Shown: positions 8,116 through 15,924, numbered from the stretch's first letter. The stretch: 31,770 bases of DNA from an uncultured Collinsella sp. (GCA_902493615.1 CABUQK010000008.1:1-31770); one strand, 5' to 3'. The notes: a model not told the origin generated them from the letters alone. A program made the numbers and translations.

Positions 8116-8639
8116 CTACAGCTCGTACTTGCACACGCGGTAGATGTACTTATCGGCTTCCATCTCGTAGGTGGCGATGGGTAGACCGTAGCGGTCGTAC
8201 TCGGTGAAGGTCTTGGCCTGACCCGATGCCACGAGCATGCTGTTCGAATTGCCGACGCGCTGCACACTGCTAACGTAGCCCGAGAACGGCACCGCGATCT
8301 GGTCTTCGAGCCCGTAGGTGCGTGCCACCTCGTCCACCGTAAAGATGCGCCCAAACGAATGCGAGCCGCGGCTGTAGTCGGTCACCACCGCGGCGCCCAG
8401 CTGGCCCCAGTCGAACTTGGGATAGCTTTCGGCCGCACCAAAGTTGTTGTCGTATAGCAGCACTGGTAGCGACCAGTCGTTGCCGTGTCAGAACTCGGCA
8501 GATACGTCACGCTGTGCTGGCCCGCGTTGAGCGAAAAATCGCCCTGGGCCTGCAGCAACTTGTCCTCAAAGCCCGAGCCGGCCCAGAAATCGGGCAAGCC
8601 CACGGAAGGCTGTAGCAAGGTCATTTGCGCAACATATGT
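8116..8639 (-). pseudogene. Aryl-sulfate sulfotransferase-like gene: 5'-truncated and frameshifted C-terminal remnant
   Basis: Two minus-strand frames join into one protein. The upstream piece contains N-A-G-Q-H-S-V-T-Y-L-P-S-S-D-T. The downstream piece continues G-N-D-W-S-L-P-V-L-L-Y-D-N-N and runs to V-C-K-Y-E-L. Adding one base near 8485 restores SSDTGNDWSL, so a single-base deletion is the simplest explanation. The pattern of Q-H near a L-L-Y-D-N-N strand, then a Y-S-R-G segment and a V-S-S-V-Q-R-V-G-N-S-N strand resembles the C-terminal half of the arylsulfotransferase (ASST) beta-propeller. The 5' end runs into the terminator of the upstream gene with no start or ribosome site, so at least half of a roughly 500-residue protein is missing. 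The family assignment is from memory of motifs and moderate only. The broken state is clear. Confidence 0.65.
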
Positions 8640-8643
8640 CCAG

Positions 8644-8680
8644 TAAAAACGGGTGGCAGCCGCTACGGCTACCACCCGTT
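8644..8680 (-). terminator. Terminator of the giant activase gene
   Basis: A 14-bp stem (8649-8662 with 8666-8679, one G-U wobble) has a tetranucleotide loop and is followed on the minus strand by TTTTT. It begins about 30 bp after the activase stop codon. Confidence 0.9.
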
Positions 8681-8709
8681 TGTCTCATATCTAGCCCATA
8701 GCAGACCAG

Positions 8710-11700
8710 CTACTTCTTAATGCCGCGCCCCAGGCGCTTGGCGACCGATGCAACGGCCTCCTCACTGGCAGATCCGCAGCTCGCACAGCCGTCGTGGGCA
8801 CGCATCTGACCGGTGACCTCGTCCATCGCGAGCGGCGCCACCTTCTCGAGCTTAAAGCCCTTGCCGGCGCGCATGTTCTCCTTTGCCACGCTGATCATGA
8901 GCTTAATACGGTTGAGCTGGTTGACCTCGGATGCACCGGGGTCGTAGTCCACCGCGACGATGTTGCTCTCGGGATGTTGGCGGCGCAGCTCCTTGATCAC
9001 GGCCTTGCCCACCACGTGGTTGGGCAGGCACGCGAAGGGCTGCGTGCAGATGATGTTGGGCGCACCGTGGTCAATCAGATCGAGCATCTCAGCCGTGAGC
9101 AGCCAGCCCTCGCCCATGTTGTTGCACACCGAAAGCACCGTGCGGGCCTTATCGGCCATGGTGCCGATGCGCTCGGGCGCCTCAAAGCGGCGGGACTTTT
9201 CGAGCATCTCCTCCACCGGCGTACGCATCCAGTCCACGAGCTTGATGAGCGCCTGCATGCCCGCACGCGTTGTAGCAGAGCTACCCAGCTCATCCTTCTG
9301 CAGCTCGGCGTTGCTCATGGAGTACAGGAAGAAGTCGAGCAGGCCCGGCACCACGGCCTCGCAGCCCTCGCGCTCGATAACGTCGACCACGTGGTTGTTG
9401 GCCGTGGGATGGAACTTGACCAAGATCTCGCCGACCACGCCCACGCGCGGCTTGGTGCCCTCGCCCACGAGCGGCATGGTATCGAACGCGCGGATGGCTT
9501 CGCGGCACAGCTTGGTGTAATTATGCCTGTTGAACTTGGGCGCCAGCTTGCGGGCGCGCGCCATGTACTCCTCGTAGAGCGCATTGACGGCACCGGGCGT
9601 AGCCTCGTACGGACGGCAACGATAGAGCATCTGCATCATCACGTCGCCAAAAAGCACCGCGTAGACTGCTTGCTTGAGCAGCGCCGGCGTAATCTTAAAG
9701 CCAGGATTATCCTCGCCGAGCGCCACGGCCGAAAGCGAGATCACCGGGATCTCGGGGTGGCCGCTCTCGCGCAGCGCCTTGCGAATGAGCGCGATGTAGT
9801 TGGTGGCACGGCAGCCGCCGCCGGTCTGGCTGATAACCACAGCGGTCTTGGACAGGTCGTACCGACCGCTCTCGATGGCCTCCATAATCTGGCCGGTCAC
9901 TAGGATCGACGGATAGCAAATGTCATTGTTCACATAGCGCAGGCCGGCCTCGACGGCGTCGTGATCGGTCGAGGGCAGCAGCTCCAAGTTGTAGCCAGCA
10001 CCACGGAACACCTCTTTGACCAGGTCAAAGTGAATCGGCGCCATCTGCGGGCACAGAATGGTGTAGCCCTCGTCGCGCATCTGCTCGGTAAAGGGCACCT
10101 TGGGCCATGCGGTCGAAGCACTCTCGCGCTGCGCCTCGAACGTGTACTTACGGCTCGCGAACGCGGGGGCATCCGTGGAGGGGGCCACCGGCGCGGCATC
10201 GCCCTGCTCGTAGGCCTCGCCCGCTGCCGTGGCCTCGGCCAAGCGCTCGGCCTCCTGGTCCTTGAGCGCCGCCATGAGCGAGCGGATGCGGATGCGCGCG
10301 GCGCCCAAGTTGGACACCTCGTCAATCTTGAGCACGGTGTAGATCTTGCCGCTGGCCTCAAGGATTTCCTGCACCTGGTCGGTGGTCAGAGCGTCCAGAC
10401 CGCAGCCGAAAGAGTTGAGCTGGATCAGGTCCAGGTCGTTGCGCATCGTTACAAAACGGGCGACGGCGTACAGGCGGCTGTGGTACATCCACTGGTCAAC
10501 GACGCGGATGGGGCGCTCGGGCTTTACCAGGTGCGCGAGCGAATCCTCGGTAAAGACCGCAAAGCCAAAGCTCGAGATAAGCTCGGGCAGGGCATGGTTG
10601 ATCTCGGGGTCATTGTGGTAAGGACGACCGGCGAGCACGATACCGTGGCCGCCGTGGTCCTCGACCCACTTGAGAGCCTCCTCGCCCATGGTCTGGATAT
10701 CCTCGTGGAAGCGCGCATCGGCCTCGAAGGCAGCGTTGACGGCGGCATCGACCTCGGAGCGCGTGATTTTAGGACCGCGCACGCGACCGCGACCGGCCTC
10801 AGCATCGGCCACACGGTCGACAGCGAGCACCTGGTACAGACGGCGCTTGAGCTCGGTCTTATCGTGATAGGGCACAAACGGATACAGGAACTCGATGTTC
10901 TGCTCGCGGATCTCGTCGATGTTGAGTGCCAACGCTGTAGGGTAGCTCATGACGATGGGGCAGTTATAGCAGTTGCCAGCCGTCGGATCCTCCTTGCGCT
11001 CCCAGCGCACGCACGGCATCCAGATAAAGTCGACGTCACGGTCGATGAGGTTCATCACGTGGCCGTGGCTCATCTTGGCCGGATAGCACACGCTCTCGGA
11101 CGGCATGGACTCGATGCCCGCCTGGTAGGTCTTTTTGCTCGACTGGTCGGACAGCTGCACGCTAAAGCCCAGGCGCGTAAAGAACGCGTGCCAGAAGGGG
11201 TAGTTCTCGTACATGTTGAGCGCGCGCGGGATGCCGACGGTACCACGCGGGGCCTCATCGGGGCTCAGCACCTCGCGGTTAAAGAGCAGCTCGTTTTTCT
11301 TTTTGAAGAGGTTGGGGGCCTCGGTCTTCTGCTTTTTGTGGCCGGCGCCCTTCTCGCAGCGGTTGCCGGTAATGAAGCGCCTACCGCCGCCAAAGTCGTT
11401 GACGGTAAGCTGGCAGTTGTTGGAGCAACGGCCGCAGCGGACATGCTTTTGCGTCACGGTGAGGTGCGCGATGTCCTCGGCCGAGAGGATGGTCGAGGTG
11501 CCGTCGGCGCCGGCGCGATCGCGGGCGAGCAGGGCAGCGCCATAGGCGCCCATGCAGCCGGCGATATCAGGACGCACGGCATGAACGCCGGTGAGCTGCT
11601 CAAACGCGCGCAGCGTGGCATCGGACATAAAGGTGCCGCCCTGAACGATCACCTGGCTGCCGATCTCCTTGGGGTCACGCAGCTTAATGACCTTGAACAG

Positions 11701-13491
11701 AGCGTTCTTGATGACGGAATAGGACAGGCCGGCCGCGATGTCGCCCACCGTGGCGCCTTCCTTTTGCGCCTGCTTGACGCGCGAGTTCATAAAGACCGTG
11801 CAGCGGCTGCCCAAATCGACCGGGGCCTTAGCATGGATGGCGGCATCGGCGAACGCGCGCACGTCCATGTTCATAGACACGGCGAAACTCTCGATAAAGC
11901 TGCCGCAGCCCGACGAGCAGGCCTCGTTGAGCATGATGTGCTCGATGACGCCGTCCTTGACGCGCAGGCACTTCATGTCCTGGCCGCCGATGTCCAGAAT
12001 GAACTCGACGCCGGGCAGGAACGCCTTGGCGCCGCGCAGGTGCGCGACGGTCTCGATTTCGCCCGAGTCGGCCTTGAGCGCCTCGATAAGCAGCGCCTCA
12101 CCGTAGCCCGTGGTGGTCACGTGGCCGATGGTGCAGCCCGCGGGGATGTGGTTGTAGAAATCGGCCATGATGACCTTGGCCGTGCCCAGGATGTCGCCGT
12201 TGTTGTTGCCGTACCAGGTGTGCAGCAGCTGACCGTCCTCGCCCACGAGCGCGGCCTTCATGGTGGTGGAGCCGGCGTCGATGCCGATGAACACGCGGCC
12301 GGCGTAGCCGTCGAGCTTACCCTTGGGGACGACCTCGGTGTCGTGGCGACCCTTGAACTCGGCAAAGTCCTCGTCGGTGGCAAAGAGCGGATCCAGACGC
12401 TCGACCTCGGCACCTTGTGTGTCACCCAGGGCATCAATGGCCTCGATAAGCTGCGGGAACGTGCTGAGCTTGTTGGACTCGTGCGCCATGGCAGCGCCGC
12501 TCGCCACAAACAGGTGGGCGTTTTGGGGCACGATACGGTGTTCCTCGTCCAGGTTGAGCGTGAGGTAGAAGCGGTGGCGCAGCTCGGAGAGATACTGCAG
12601 CGGGCCGCCCAGGAAGGCGACGTTGCCGCGGATGGGACGGCCGCACGCCAGGCCCGAGATGGTCTGGGTCACGACAGCCTGGAAGATGGAGGCAGCCACG
12701 TCCTCGGGGCGGGCACCCTCGTTGAGCAGCGGCTGGACGTCGGTCTTGGCAAAAACGCCGCAGCGGCTGGCGATGGGATAGATGGTGGTGGCGTTGGCCG
12801 CGAGTTCGTTAAGGCCGCTGGCGTCGGTGTGCAGCAGGGTTGCCATCTGGTCGATGAACGCGCCCGTACCGCCGGCACAGGTGCCGTTCATGCGCTGCTC
12901 GATGCCGTTGTCGAAGTAGATGATCTTGGCGTCCTCGCCGCCCAGCTCGATGGCGACATCGGTGGCCGGGATGAGGGTCTCGACAGCGCGCTTGCTGGCG
13001 ATGACCTCCTGGACAAACTCCAGGTCGAGCCACTGGGACAGTAGCAGGCCGCCCGAGCCGGTAATGGCGCAGGTCATCTGGGCCGTCGGCAGCACGGTCG
13101 CAGCGCCCTCGAACAGGTCGCGGGCGCAGGCGCGGACGTCGGTGTGGTGGCGCTGGTACTTGGCGTAGACGATCTGGTTGTCGTCGTTGAGGACGGCAAG
13201 TTTAACGGTGGTGGAGCCCACGTCGATGCCCAGGTGCAGGTTGCCGCGGGCGTTCTCGGGGTTGAAGATCGCGCCTTCGGGGGCCTGGCCGGCGGCTACG
13301 GGCTCGGTGGCGGTGGCGGGCTCGCTAGCGACGGACGTCTCCCCTGCCGCGTTCTTGGCATCGGCAACTGCCTCGGCAACTTTCTCGGCAGCTGCGGTCG
13401 CGGCCTTCTGCGCGGTATCCACCACGGCGGGTGCAGCCTCACGCGCGGCAGCGACCATACGGTCCTTAATGCCCTCGACGAGTTTGCTCAT
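8710..13491 (-). CDS. Giant 2-hydroxyacyl-CoA dehydratase activase/DUF2229 fusion protein
   Basis: This 1593-residue protein has an Ala-rich helical N-terminal tail (1-75) followed by two complete ASKHA activase domains. The first has D-V-G-S-T-T at 90-95 and Cys205/Cys244. The second has D-A-G-S-T-T at 405-410 and Cys525/Cys564. In both, the Cys pair is 39 residues apart, as in the HgdC activator whose dimer holds one [4Fe-4S] cluster. A C-G-R-C-S-N-N-C cluster-like motif follows (686-693). Then comes a DUF2229 region beginning G-I-P-R-A-L-N-M-Y-E-N-Y-P-F (about 753) with a C-Y-N-C-P motif, and a C-terminal part resembling the HgdB/D-type dehydratase component. It ends in C-A-S-C-G and a basic tail. 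It probably couples ATP hydrolysis to low-potential electron transfer, but the substrate is unknown. The Shine-Dalgarno GAGGAGA overlaps the end of the TetR gene 11 bp upstream, so the two are probably cotranscribed. Confidence 0.88.
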   Translation of the reverse strand: MSKLVEGIKDRMVAAAREAAPAVVDTAQKAATAAAEKVAEAVADAKNAAGETSVASEPATATEPVAAGQAPEGAIFNPENARGNLHLGIDVGSTTVKLAVLNDDNQIVYAKYQRHHTDVRACARDLFEGAATVLPTAQMTCAITGSGGLLLSQWLDLEFVQEVIASKRAVETLIPATDVAIELGGEDAKIIYFDNGIEQRMNGTCAGGTGAFIDQMATLLHTDASGLNELAANATTIYPIASRCGVFAKTDVQPLLNEGARPEDVAASIFQAVVTQTISGLACGRPIRGNVAFLGGPLQYLSELRHRFYLTLNLDEEHRIVPQNAHLFVASGAAMAHESNKLSTFPQLIEAIDALGDTQGAEVERLDPLFATDEDFAEFKGRHDTEVVPKGKLDGYAGRVFIGIDAGSTTMKAALVGEDGQLLHTWYGNNNGDILGTAKVIMADFYNHIPAGCTIGHVTTTGYGEALLIEALKADSGEIETVAHLRGAKAFLPGVEFILDIGGQDMKCLRVKDGVIEHIMLNEACSSGCGSFIESFAVSMNMDVRAFADAAIHAKAPVDLGSRCTVFMNSRVKQAQKEGATVGDIAAGLSYSVIKNALFKVIKLRDPKEIGSQVIVQGGTFMSDATLRAFEQLTGVHAVRPDIAGCMGAYGAALLARDRAGADGTSTILSAEDIAHLTVTQKHVRCGRCSNNCQLTVNDFGGGRRFITGNRCEKGAGHKKQKTEAPNLFKKKNELLFNREVLSPDEAPRGTVGIPRALNMYENYPFWHAFFTRLGFSVQLSDQSSKKTYQAGIESMPSESVCYPAKMSHGHVMNLIDRDVDFIWMPCVRWERKEDPTAGNCYNCPIVMSYPTALALNIDEIREQNIEFLYPFVPYHDKTELKRRLYQVLAVDRVADAEAGRGRVRGPKITRSEVDAAVNAAFEADARFHEDIQTMGEEALKWVEDHGGHGIVLAGRPYHNDPEINHALPELISSFGFAVFTEDSLAHLVKPERPIRVVDQWMYHSRLYAVARFVTMRNDLDLIQLNSFGCGLDALTTDQVQEILEASGKIYTVLKIDEVSNLGAARIRIRSLMAALKDQEAERLAEATAAGEAYEQGDAAPVAPSTDAPAFASRKYTFEAQRESASTAWPKVPFTEQMRDEGYTILCPQMAPIHFDLVKEVFRGAGYNLELLPSTDHDAVEAGLRYVNNDICYPSILVTGQIMEAIESGRYDLSKTAVVISQTGGGCRATNYIALIRKALRESGHPEIPVISLSAVALGEDNPGFKITPALLKQAVYAVLFGDVMMQMLYRCRPYEATPGAVNALYEEYMARARKLAPKFNRHNYTKLCREAIRAFDTMPLVGEGTKPRVGVVGEILVKFHPTANNHVVDVIEREGCEAVVPGLLDFFLYSMSNAELQKDELGSSATTRAGMQALIKLVDWMRTPVEEMLEKSRRFEAPERIGTMADKARTVLSVCNNMGEGWLLTAEMLDLIDHGAPNIICTQPFACLPNHVVGKAVIKELRRQHPESNIVAVDYDPGASEVNQLNRIKLMISVAKENMRAGKGFKLEKVAPLAMDEVTGQMRAHDGCASCGSASEEAVASVAKRLGRGIKK

Positions 13492-13502
13492 TGTCTCTCC
13501 TC

Positions 13503-14213
13503 TTAGTTGTTGGACTCGACGGCTGCGGCGGTGTCGGCCGCGTCCTCGAGCTGCAGGTTCAATAGCTTCATGCCGTATTCCGGCACGTTGATATCGATGG
13601 GTTGGCCATACAGGTCACCAGGGCGCACAAAAGCGAGCACCGTCATAATGCGCGCCATGGCCTCGGGCGATTCGGTGAGCCCACGCTCAAACCAGCGCTG
13701 AATCATGCCGACCTCGGCACTCACGACGTAGGTGACGTAGTAGTCAAAGAACGTGCCCAGCGCCAGGCCCAAAATGCCCGTCTGCGCACGCGGCACCACA
13801 GCCTCACGCGCGGTGTCGATGATCCTTTTAATGAAGGCCTGGTCGCCGCCCGGACCCAGCAGCGCACCGATTAAGTCGCGATTGGCCGCAAGATAACGCA
13901 GCAGCTCAACCGAACCGGGTGCCGGCTCGAGCTCATCGATGTTGTGATAGAGGTCGGGCAGCTGAGCTGCGGTGATGAGCTCAATGCGCTCACGGATCTC
14001 GGCCAGCAAGCCGTCCTCGATTTGATTGATAAAGTCGGGGATATCGCGGTAATGCGAATAGAACGTGCGACGCGTAAGGCCAGCGCGCTCGGTGAGCGAC
14101 GCGACATTAATGCGCGAAAGGTCGCCGCTTTCGGCAAGCTCGCTGGCAAGTGCCTGGCGAAGGGCACGCTGCGAGCGAAGGGACCGGCGATCGCATTTCT
14201 CGAGCTGGGACAA
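13503..14213 (-). CDS. TetR/AcrR-family transcriptional regulator
   Basis: This 236-residue protein has an N-terminal helix-turn-helix (about residues 12-60). It includes S-R-I-N-V-A-S-L-T-E-R-A-G-L-T-R-R-T-F-Y-S-H-Y, the typical TetR recognition helix and its following aromatic residues. The rest is an all-helical ligand or dimer domain of the kind seen in DhaS/TetR_C-type regulators, with a roughly 25-residue acidic C-terminal extension. Only 11 bp separate it from the giant activase gene, so it probably controls that operon including itself. Two inverted repeats built on GCACA/TGTGC lie just upstream (14235-14279) and are the likely operator. The Shine-Dalgarno AAGGAGGA is strong. The ligand is unknown; a hydroxyacyl-CoA or amino-acid fermentation intermediate would fit but is inference. 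Confidence 0.88.
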   Translation of the reverse strand: MSQLEKCDRRSLRSQRALRQALASELAESGDLSRINVASLTERAGLTRRTFYSHYRDIPDFINQIEDGLLAEIRERIELITAAQLPDLYHNIDELEPAPGSVELLRYLAANRDLIGALLGPGGDQAFIKRIIDTAREAVVPRAQTGILGLALGTFFDYYVTYVVSAEVGMIQRWFERGLTESPEAMARIMTVLAFVRPGDLYGQPIDINVPEYGMKLLNLQLEDAADTAAAVESNN

Positions 14214-14234
14214 GCGTCCTCCTTGTTACTCAAC

Positions 14235-14279
14235 CTGTGCGCTATTGCACAGTGCGAGTATTATTGCACACCGTGTGCA
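14235..14279 (-). promoter_or_regulatory. Probable TetR autoregulatory operator
   Basis: CTGTGC-gctatt-GCACAG (14235-14252) is followed by the perfect 15-bp palindrome TGCACAC-c-GTGTGCA (14265-14279). Each palindrome contains TTGCACA. They lie 22-66 bp ahead of the regulator's start codon and overlap promoter-like TTGATG/AATACT sequences on the minus strand. A dimeric TetR repressor commonly binds such sites over its own promoter. Confidence 0.6.
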
Positions 14280-14305
14280 TCAACACGTAAAGGCAATATT
14301 TTGGA

Positions 14306-14351
14306 TGTGACAAAGGGACAGTCCCTTTGTCACAACCCACCTGGCTTTTGG
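14306..14351 (-). repeat. Short interspersed palindromic element, copy A
   Basis: TGTGACAAAGGGAC-a-GTCCCTTTGTCACA (14306-14334) is a perfect 14-bp inverted repeat with a single central base. Read on the minus strand it is preceded by CCAAAAGCC (14343-14351), the same flank seen beside copy B at 15012-15061, which lies in the opposite orientation. Confidence 0.85.
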
Positions 14352-14401
14352 AGCGGCATTACCGATTGTCCAAAATGTCATTCGTGGGTAGAATAATGTC
14401 G

Positions 14402-14439
14402 ACGGCAGCCCAAGTTCTGCAAAGCTGGGCAGCGCCGTT
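14402..14439 (-). terminator. Weak hairpin downstream of the small-peptide gene
   Basis: ACGGC and GCCCA pair with TGGGC and GCCGT around an asymmetric internal loop. The hairpin lies just after the 41-codon minus-strand gene, followed by the modest T-containing tail CGACATTATT. It could end that transcript. The tail is poor, so confidence is low. Confidence 0.3.
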
Positions 14440-14462
14440 GTTTGCATTAGGGGGTCAACGCC

Positions 14463-14588
14463 TTAGCGGCGGCGACCCCTTCTGTTGCGCTTCGAACGCT
14501 GCTTGAGTGCCTCGGAAAGGCCGACAAGCGCCGTGAAGAACGAGACCAAAGCGGTCAGAAGTCTCACGAAATCAATCAAATCGGTCAT
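14463..14588 (-). CDS. Hidden 41-residue hydrophobic/basic peptide, type I toxin-like
   Basis: A minus-strand ATG at 14588 follows a near-perfect Shine-Dalgarno (GGGAGGTGAT) and opens a 41-codon frame ending TAA. The peptide begins MTDLIDFVRLLTALVSF. It has one uninterrupted hydrophobic helix (about residues 7-28) and a strongly basic tail rich in Arg/Lys that ends R-R-G-R-R-R. This layout (short acidic N-terminus, single membrane helix, basic C-terminus) is that of small holin-like or Fst/Ldr-type membrane toxins. It could equally be a small regulatory membrane protein. CCTCC shortly upstream can pair with the GGAGG of the Shine-Dalgarno, leaving it partly masked. The stop codon lies within an inverted repeat with outer arms GGGGTC/GACCCC. 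No partner protein is encoded nearby, and the surrounding DNA is a repeat cluster. Confidence 0.65.
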   Translation of the reverse strand: MTDLIDFVRLLTALVSFFTALVGLSEALKQRSKRNRRGRRR

Positions 14589-14708
14589 GGGCATCACCTC
14601 CCATCAGATGGAGGGCGTTGCCCGGCACATGGAACTGCCGCCAACAGTATCAATTCTATCAAAGCGCAGTTAGATATGCGAATGTTTGTTCGTATTTCAG
14701 AAGATCGG

Positions 14709-14753
14709 AGCTCGGGTACGGCGAAGGAACAGTTCCTTTGCCGTACCCGAGCT
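14709..14753. repeat. 45-bp near-perfect palindrome
   Basis: Two 22-bp arms (14709-14730 and 14732-14753) are complementary except for one G-T pair, around a single central A. The core AAGGAAC-a-GTTCCTT parallels the core AAGGGAC-a-GTCCCTT of the elements at 14306 and 15032, so it looks like a related but longer member of the same palindrome class. There is no T tract. Confidence 0.8.
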
Positions 14754-14763
14754 TGTCGCCGAA

Positions 14764-14990
14764 CTGCCACCTACATTTTTCGAGTTATTCGGCCACGCTG
14801 CTAGTTCTGTATAAATGCACCGCCGGGATTATCTGAGGGTTTTTTGTCCTTATTTGAGCGCATACATGCCCATTTGCGCACTTACGACACCGAATCAAAC
14901 ACCATTAGAGGTATGAATGTTCCCGAGAGGGCATCTTTAGCCATTTAACGACCTCCGACAGGCCGAATAACTCGAAATTTGTTGGTGGCG
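14764..14990. mobile_element. MITE-like element with ~30-bp terminal inverted repeats
   Basis: The left end (14764-14794) and the reverse complement of the right end (14961-14990) match at about 26 of 30 positions. They share TTTCGAGTTATTCGGCC without a mismatch and an outer GCCACC. The interior is about 166 bp, has no transposase, and carries at most a 20-codon frame. A TATAAA box with TTCGGC 16 bp upstream (the latter inside the left repeat) could act as an inward promoter. Target-site duplications were not clearly seen, so mobility is inferred only from the inverted ends. Confidence 0.5.
14882..14944 (-). CDS. Candidate 20-codon micro-ORF inside the MITE-like element
   Basis: A minus-strand ATG at 14944 follows GGAGGT with 6 nt spacing and reads 20 codons (starting MAKDALSGTFIPLMV) to TAA. 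The ideal ribosome site is the only argument for it. A frame this short is easily fortuitous, and no known peptide family is recognised. Confidence 0.25.
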   Translation of the reverse strand: MAKDALSGTFIPLMVFDSVS

Positions 14991-15011
14991 AAAGCGAGAC
15001 AGTCCTATACG

Positions 15012-15061
15012 CCAAAAGCCGGCATCTCCCATGTGACAGAGGGGCCGTCCCTTTGTCACAT
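15012..15061 (+). repeat. Short interspersed palindromic element, copy B
   Basis: CCAAAAGCC (15012-15020) is followed by TGTGACAGAGGGGC-c-GTCCCTTTGTCACA (15032-15060). Relative to copy A two positions differ in one arm, and both changes keep pairing as G-U in RNA, which suggests that the folded form matters. The element runs into the stop codon of the HAD gene (15061-15063). Confidence 0.8.
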
Positions 15062-15924
15062 CATTCGATGACGGTGCGGGAGTTTTGCTTGCGCATGGTG
15101 GCGAGCATGTGTTTGGGGACGGTGTGGACCATGCAGCTGCCGATGGTCGCGCTCGCGGCGGCCTTGGCTGCATCGCTTGCGTTTTTGGTCGCGTAGCTGT
15201 GGCGGAAACGCTTGAGCATGGCAATGTCGTTGCCGCCGTCGCCGTAGACCGCGACCTCGTCCTCGGCAATACCGTAGTAACCCGCCAGCCAGGCCACGCT
15301 CTCGCCCTTGTTGCACGCTACGTCCGTAATCTCAAACATCACCGGGTCAAACGGCGCGTTGACCACGCGGTCCGAGCGCTCGACCAAATACGCCTTAAGG
15401 TCGCGCTCCAGCTCGGGCGAGGTCACGCGGCAGTTGATCTTGCACACATCGTGGCGCAGAATGTCACCGATCGACTGGTCGAAATACTGTTCCTCGTGAT
15501 ACCCGCCACGTGCACGCATGCCGCGCATCACGATGCGCTTGATAGGACTGTCCTTTTTAAAGCCCGCCTGGTGCATCTCGAACGAACCGCTCGAGAACAT
15601 GCCGTCGGGCGTGGAGCAGTCGAAGCAAATGTCCGGGAACGCTTTGAGCAGCTCCTCGGTAACCTGCGGGTCGATGGTCCAGGTCTTGAGCACCTCACCA
15701 TGGCTGTCGCGCACGATGGATCCGTTGGAGCAGCAGGCGTCGAGTGCCAGACCTGTGAAGCCATGCTCGCCGATCGGCAGCGTCGAGCGTCCGGTCGCGG
15801 GAACCACATGCAGCCCGGCTTCGGTCAGCTCGCGAATGGCGCGGCGGATGGTTCCGTCGGCCTCGTGTAGGGCATTCAGCAGCGTTCCGTCTAAGTCACT
15901 CGCAAACATCTTGATCATGGGCAT
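15061..15924 (-). CDS. Cof-type HAD-IIB sugar-phosphate phosphatase
   Basis: This protein of about 287 residues begins MPMIKMFASDLDGTLL, where D-L-D-G-T holds the nucleophile and acid/base Asp of HAD phosphatases. Motif II is the A-T-G-R-S segment, and motifs III/IV are the late Lys region and G-D-G-G-N-D (in V-A-V-Y-G-D-G-G-N-D-I-A-M-L). The large C2-type cap between them, with several Cys, marks the Cof/YidA group, which dephosphorylates small phosphorylated metabolites in the cytoplasm. The substrate cannot be told from sequence. The start at 15924 lies 4 nt after AAGGAG. The next in-frame ATG (15918) is equally possible. A longer frame from 15969 lacks a ribosome site and crosses the promoter, so it was not used. 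Confidence 0.85.
   Translation of the reverse strand: MPMIKMFASDLDGTLLNALHEADGTIRRAIRELTEAGLHVVPATGRSTLPIGEHGFTGLALDACCSNGSIVRDSHGEVLKTWTIDPQVTEELLKAFPDICFDCSTPDGMFSSGSFEMHQAGFKKDSPIKRIVMRGMRARGGYHEEQYFDQSIGDILRHDVCKINCRVTSPELERDLKAYLVERSDRVVNAPFDPVMFEITDVACNKGESVAWLAGYYGIAEDEVAVYGDGGNDIAMLKRFRHSYATKNASDAAKAAASATIGSCMVHTVPKHMLATMRKQNSRTVIE

Noticed and set aside
9961..13044. A long plus-strand open frame of about 1027 codons opposite the giant activase gene
   Set aside because: It is an antisense shadow produced by GC-rich codon bias. The minus-strand protein has complete conserved motifs and a ribosome site, and the plus-strand product is low-complexity without any family motif.
14485..14673. 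A 62-codon plus-strand frame in the repeat cluster
   Set aside because: It is opposite the 41-codon minus-strand gene, lacks a clear Shine-Dalgarno and gives no coherent features. The minus-strand gene has a near-perfect ribosome site and a membrane-helix pattern.
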